Shown: one piece after another, positions 14,474-17,486 of the stretch | Layout of the letters: every line of letters starts with the position of its first letter | How positions within the stretch are numbered: the first letter of the stretch is position 1 | Source: Roseiarcus sp031367195 | Lineage (GTDB): Bacteria > Pseudomonadota > Alphaproteobacteria > Rhizobiales > Beijerinckiaceae | Direction of reading: 5' to 3' | Assembly: GCA_031367195.1 (NCBI GenBank) | Contig: JANLPL010000346.1 | Coordinates: 1-17,486, forward strand | DNA length: 17,486 nucleotides | Translations under genes and position numbers: made by a program | The notes under the pieces: generated by a model | What the model was told of the DNA's origin: nothing | Databases searched by the model: none | The model's input: the letters and a program-made list of their open reading frames with translations, nothing else

Positions 14474-15976
14474 ATGGCCGCCCTGATCGAAATGCGTGAT
14501 GTGACCAAGGAGTACCGGGGCGTCCCCGCGGTCAAGAATGTTTCGTTCACGCTCGAGAAGGGTGAAATTCACTCACTGCTCGGCGAGAATGGAGCCGGCA
14601 AGTCGACGCTCACCAAAATGATGGCTGGCGTTACCGAGCCGACCTCCGGGGAAATGTGGCTCGACGGCAAGAAGACGCTGTTCGCGACGCCCGCCGAGGC
14701 GCTGCGTAGCGGCGTCAACATGGTGTTCCAGGAGAACAGCCTGGTTCCCTCGATGACCGTCGCGCAGAACCTTTATCTCGGCGATGAGAAGTTCTTCAAC
14801 CGGCTGCGGGGCCTCTATATCGCCGCGCAGCAATTTTTGCAGTCGATGAATTTCAATGTCGATCCTTTCGCGACCGTGGCGACGCTGGGCGCGGCGAAAA
14901 AGCAGATGGTCGAGATCGCCCGCGCGGTCCGGCACCATGCGCGCGTGATCATTTTCGACGAGCCGACCGCGTCGCTGACTCCGGAGGAGAAGCACTATTT
15001 CTTCTCGCTGATGCAGCGCCTCAAGCTGCGGGGCGTGTCGATCATCTTCATTTCGCACGCGTTGGAGGAGGCGCTGCAAATCTCCGACCGCATAACGATC
15101 CTGCGCGACGGCGAGCATGTCGTGACCGACGTGACCGCGAATTTCGATAGCGACAAGATCATTCGCGCGATGGTCGGGCGAACGCTTTCCGACAAACTCT
15201 ACAGCCGACATGACGCGGACGGGGGCGGAGCGCGGCCTCCGGGGCGACGCGTGCTCAGCGTGCAAAACCTGTCGATGGGAAAGCTCGTCCTGAACAATTC
15301 CTTCACCGTCTATGCCGGGCAGATTACCGGCGTATTCGGCCTGATCGGCTCGGGCCGCACGGAGACCATGAAGATCATCGCCGGCGTGATGAAGCGTAAA
15401 TATTTCCACGGCGGCGAGATTCGCCTGGAGGGCCGTTCGATCCGCTATCGCGTGCCGCGTCCCGCGATTCTCGACGGCATCGTCTATGTCACCGAAGACC
15501 GCAAGATCGAGGGTTTCTTCGAGACGATGTCGATCGCGGAAAACCTGCACATGGGCGAGCTCGCCTCGTCGCAGTCGAAAGGATTCGTGGTCAGCATGGG
15601 CGAGATGTCCGCGCTCGCCGACGAGTGGACCAGGACGCTCAACATCAAGGCGATCAACAGCAACGCGCGCGTGATCGAACTCTCCGGCGGCAATCAACAA
15701 AAGGTGGTCATCGCCAAGGCGCTGGTTTCCAAGCCCAAGGTCATCATCTTCGATGAACCGACGCGCGGCGTCGATGTCGGCGCCATCGCGGAGATTCACC
15801 AACTCATCAACCGGCTCGCCGACGCGGGCCTCGCCGTGATCGTCGTCTCGTCCTATCTGCCGGAAATCCTGAATATTTCAGACCGCATCCTGGTCTCTCA
15901 GAAAGGCCGAATCGTCGAGGAATTCACGCCCTCGACGGCCACCGAGGAAAAGATCATGTACGCGGCGGTGCATTGA
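14474..15976 (+). CDS. CUT2/RbsA-type ABC ATPase with two nucleotide-binding domains
   Basis: This 500-aa tandem ATPase energises the RbsC-type permeases. NBD1 has Walker A GENGAGKST (residues 37-45, Lys43), Q-loop FQENSLVPSM, Walker B IIFDEP (Asp162, Glu163) and H-loop His195. Its signature is LGAAKKQ (138-144) instead of LSxGQxQ. NBD2 has the degenerate Walker A GLIGSGRTE (289-297, Arg295 for Lys, usual in this subfamily), an intact LSGGNQQK (from 403) and Walker B IIFDEP (Asp427, Glu428). One composite site (NBD1 Walker A with NBD2 signature) is therefore complete and the other is doubly degenerate. ATG 14474 follows GGAAG at seven bases. The frame is open to 14297, but that overlaps the previous gene. 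It lies 4 nt after the propeller gene and ends the first ABC operon segment. Confidence 0.95.
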   Translation: MAALIEMRDVTKEYRGVPAVKNVSFTLEKGEIHSLLGENGAGKSTLTKMMAGVTEPTSGEMWLDGKKTLFATPAEALRSGVNMVFQENSLVPSMTVAQNLYLGDEKFFNRLRGLYIAAQQFLQSMNFNVDPFATVATLGAAKKQMVEIARAVRHHARVIIFDEPTASLTPEEKHYFFSLMQRLKLRGVSIIFISHALEEALQISDRITILRDGEHVVTDVTANFDSDKIIRAMVGRTLSDKLYSRHDADGGGARPPGRRVLSVQNLSMGKLVLNNSFTVYAGQITGVFGLIGSGRTETMKIIAGVMKRKYFHGGEIRLEGRSIRYRVPRPAILDGIVYVTEDRKIEGFFETMSIAENLHMGELASSQSKGFVVSMGEMSALADEWTRTLNIKAINSNARVIELSGGNQQKVVIAKALVSKPKVIIFDEPTRGVDVGAIAEIHQLINRLADAGLAVIVVSSYLPEILNISDRILVSQKGRIVEEFTPSTATEEKIMYAAVH

Positions 15977-16015
15977 CGCGGGCGCGCCCCGAACCAATCA
16001 CCGCCGGTGTGCTTT

Positions 16016-16039
16016 CTCACTCGCGTGCGCGAAGGTGAG
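16016..16039 (+). terminator. Stem-loop downstream of the ATPase gene (possible terminator)
   Basis: CTCAC-TCGC, loop GTGC, GCGA, a two-base bulge AG, then GTGAG form a 9-bp interrupted stem, 39 nt after the ATPase stop. The bases that follow (TCCTTGCC) contain only a few T, so if it terminates it is weak or factor-assisted. It could instead stabilise the mRNA 3' end. Confidence 0.4.
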
Positions 16040-16229
16040 TCCTTGCCAAACAAGATACTAATGAGTAGAACTTGTCGTCTGTTGGTACGTATCCGAGAGT
16101 GACGGTATTTCACCCCGCGAATCCGCGTTGGTGGGCTTGTCGCCATGAGATCGCAGTTCGGAATGCCCGCATAGTGAGAAGGTTCGTTCTCGTTTGCGAG
16201 CGAGGCCTCTAAAGAAGAGGTTTGTCGGC

Positions 16230-16251
16230 GTCGCACGAACCCAATTGCGAC
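16230..16251. promoter_or_regulatory. Inverted repeat GTCGCA-N10-TGCGAC upstream of second permease
   Basis: GTCGCA (16230-16235) and TGCGAC (16246-16251) are perfect inverted copies separated by ten bases, about 55 nt before the permease ATG. The one-and-a-half-turn spacing fits a dimeric regulator site, and an RNA hairpin is also possible. No regulator is assigned. Chance cannot be excluded for a 6-bp repeat. Confidence 0.3.
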
Positions 16252-16305
16252 TAACGTGATCAGGTCTTGGCGCCGCAATCAGACGGCTGCCAAAGAGGGT
16301 AGGGA

Positions 16306-17289
16306 ATGGCCGCGGAGCGAGGAAATTGGCGGATCACGCAAGGCGAGATCGTATTGGCGATCTCGATTTTGCTGTTTGCTGTTTTCGCAGTCACGCTGAG
16401 AGGATTTCTCGCGCCCGACAACCTGCTGGCCCTCATCCAGAACGTATCCATCCTGGGGATCATGGGCCTCGGCATGGCGATCGCGATCATCGGGCGCGGC
16501 ATCGACCTGTCGATCGTCACGACCATGACCATGTCGGTCGCCTGGGTTCTCAGTCTAACGGGGCATGGCGTGCCCCCGCTCACGGCCGTGGCCGCGGGAC
16601 TCGTCTTCACCGTATCGATGGGAATCATCACCGGGATATTGGTCGCGTATGTGGAAATCCCCGCGATCTTCGCCACGCTGGCGCTCGCCAGCGTGGTCTA
16701 TGGCTTCAGCCGGCTCGCGCTGGTGGGGGAAGATCTGATCTATATGCCGCCCAGCGCGGATTGGACACGCGGGTTCGGCGGCGGCGTCGTTTACGGCGTG
16801 CCCACCAGCGTCATCGTTTTCCTGGCCATGGCCGCGCTGGGGTTCGTTTTCCTTCAGTTCACCAAGCCCGGCCGATTCGTAAAAGCCATTGGTGACAATC
16901 CGCTAAGGGCGCGTATCGCTGGCATTCCCGTACGCCCGATCATCGTCGTGCAATATGTCGTCTCCTCGATTTCGGGGTATGTCGCCGGCCTCGTGATGGC
17001 GACTTTGATCGGCAGCATGAACACGCGTCAGGTCAACTCGACGATGGTTTACGACGTCATTCTCGTCGTCGTGCTCGGCGGAATTGGCCTAAGCGGCGGT
17101 CGCGGCGGCGTCCGCAATGTGCTCGTCGGCACCGTACTGATCGGCATCCTGCTCAACGGCATGACGATCCTGAACGTGCCCTATATTCTGCAAAATCTGA
17201 TCAAGGGCGTGATCCTGCTGGTCGCCATCATCGTCGACTCGTTGATCAACCCTCGTGACGAGCAGACGTCTCAACAAGGCGATATCTGA
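16306..17289 (+). CDS. CUT2/RbsC-type ABC transporter permease (copy 2)
   Basis: This 327-aa integral membrane protein of the RbsC family is paralogous to the permease at 9084. The two share QNVSILGI, IIGRGIDLS, MSVAWVL/ISVAWVL, AYVEIPAIFATLA, SMNTR, NSTMVYDVILVVV, LSGG-GGVRN and the final NPRDEQTSQQGDI. Differences cluster in the N-terminus, the third hydrophobic region and the extracytoplasmic loop around LVGEDLIYMPPSADW. This may mean a changed ligand or binding-protein contact. ATG 16306 follows an AGAGGG/TAGGGA stretch and begins without extra leader. A partial binding protein follows 14 nt downstream. No second ATPase is visible in the window, so it may share the ATPase at 14474 or use one beyond the right edge. 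Confidence 0.93.
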   Translation: MAAERGNWRITQGEIVLAISILLFAVFAVTLRGFLAPDNLLALIQNVSILGIMGLGMAIAIIGRGIDLSIVTTMTMSVAWVLSLTGHGVPPLTAVAAGLVFTVSMGIITGILVAYVEIPAIFATLALASVVYGFSRLALVGEDLIYMPPSADWTRGFGGGVVYGVPTSVIVFLAMAALGFVFLQFTKPGRFVKAIGDNPLRARIAGIPVRPIIVVQYVVSSISGYVAGLVMATLIGSMNTRQVNSTMVYDVILVVVLGGIGLSGGRGGVRNVLVGTVLIGILLNGMTILNVPYILQNLIKGVILLVAIIVDSLINPRDEQTSQQGDI

Positions 17290-17303
17290 AAGGGAGGAAT
17301 GTG

Positions 17304-17486
17304 ATGCGAAATTGGGTCAATACGGTTCTGGCTGCGTCGGCGGTCATCGGGTTCGGCGCCGTGGCGGCGGCGAGCGAGTATGACGACGGCCAATCGGTGA
17401 AATACTATGACACAATCAAAGGCAAGAAGGTCGTCCTGATCGTCATCTCCACGGGCATGGACATAGCCCAGGGACTCGCGGCCGGC
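17304..17486 (+). CDS. Periplasmic substrate-binding protein (copy 2, 3' end outside window)
   Basis: This is the first 61 codons of a sugar-type binding protein. Residues 1 to about 24 form a signal peptide (MRNWVNTVLAAS, hydrophobic core, AVAAA), and the mature N-terminus SEYDDGQS resembles DHFDDGQW of the protein at 10138. The first beta-strand KKVVLIVISTGMDIAQGLAAG parallels KTVAFVPISMGFDLPQAWAA there. AGGGAGGA (17291-17298) sits five bases before ATG 17304. A GTG at 17301 would add one Met and cannot be excluded. The frame stays open at the window edge. It would serve the permease immediately upstream. The ligand is unknown, and the paralogy suggests a related compound. Confidence 0.9.
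   Translation, partial: MRNWVNTVLAASAVIGFGAVAAASEYDDGQSVKYYDTIKGKKVVLIVISTGMDIAQGLAAG

Larger units (their letters stand above)
15977..16305. other. Non-coding gap with several inverted repeats (329 nt)
   Basis: No gene is supported here. The composition is less GC-rich than the flanking genes and codon-like structure is missing. Contents from left to right are a stem-loop at 16016-16039, a 4-bp stem CTCG-TTTG-CGAG (16189-16200), a small hairpin CCTCT/AGAGG followed by TTT (16206-16220) and a GTCGCA/TGCGAC inverted repeat (16230-16251). No clear -35/-10 pair could be placed. The gap probably ends the first ABC transcript and contains the promoter or leader for the second permease. Confidence 0.5.

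Noticed and set aside
14573..15802. 409-aa open frame on the minus strand across the ATPase gene
   Set aside because: It is a mirror frame of a gene with intact Walker A, Walker B and signature motifs. It is His/Arg/Asp-rich with no family features.

Overview
The window is GC-rich, tightly packed bacterial DNA with overlapping ATGA/GTGA junctions, GTG starts and long spurious antisense ORFs. Gene content and codon style suggest an alphaproteobacterium, probably Hyphomicrobiales (Rhizobiales-like). That placement is an inference, because no rRNA or marker gene is present. I saw no tRNA, rRNA, CRISPR array, insertion sequence or phage gene.

Left block (1-6812, + strand): a compact CoA-thioester catabolic operon that begins before the window. 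In order it has an isovaleryl-CoA-dehydrogenase-type acyl-CoA dehydrogenase (5' end cut by the window), an SDR reductase of the PECR/DECR type, an ACAD10/11-type APH-fold kinase, a small unrecognised helical protein overlapping the kinase, an acyl-CoA ligase, a MaoC-type hydratase and a DUF7064-like lipocalin-fold protein. The set of ligase, SDR, APH-type kinase, small partner and ACAD has the same composition as the lvaABCDE levulinate pathway of Pseudomonas putida. There a 4-hydroxyacyl-CoA is phosphorylated and the phosphate is then eliminated. I therefore propose that this operon degrades 4-hydroxy or 4-keto acids.

Middle (6816-8636, - strand): a TetR-family regulator facing the catabolic operon tail to tail, preceded by a zinc alcohol dehydrogenase. 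Between them is a triple GGGAAGGG arrangement that includes the regulator's Shine-Dalgarno sequence. A divergent non-coding region (8637-9083) holds a TTGACA box and a 17-bp palindrome.

Right block (9084-15976, + strand): a CUT2 (ribose-type) ABC importer operon. It has a permease, a periplasmic binding protein, a second permease fused in frame to a strictosidine-synthase/APMAP-like beta-propeller, a free-standing second propeller, and a double-NBD ATPase with one consensus and one doubly degenerate ATP site. After a 329-nt non-coding gap with several inverted repeats, a second permease/binding-protein pair begins (16306-17289 and 17304 to the window end). It is clearly paralogous to the first pair.

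The most notable points are the permease-propeller fusion, which may couple import to lactone or ester hydrolysis, and its position beside a kinase-dependent 4-hydroxyacyl-CoA-type operon. A working model is uptake of a lactone-like or sugar-like compound, ring opening by the fused propeller, CoA activation, phosphorylation at the 4-hydroxyl, elimination and beta-oxidation. The individual family calls rest on visible motifs. The substrate and the link between the two blocks are inference.
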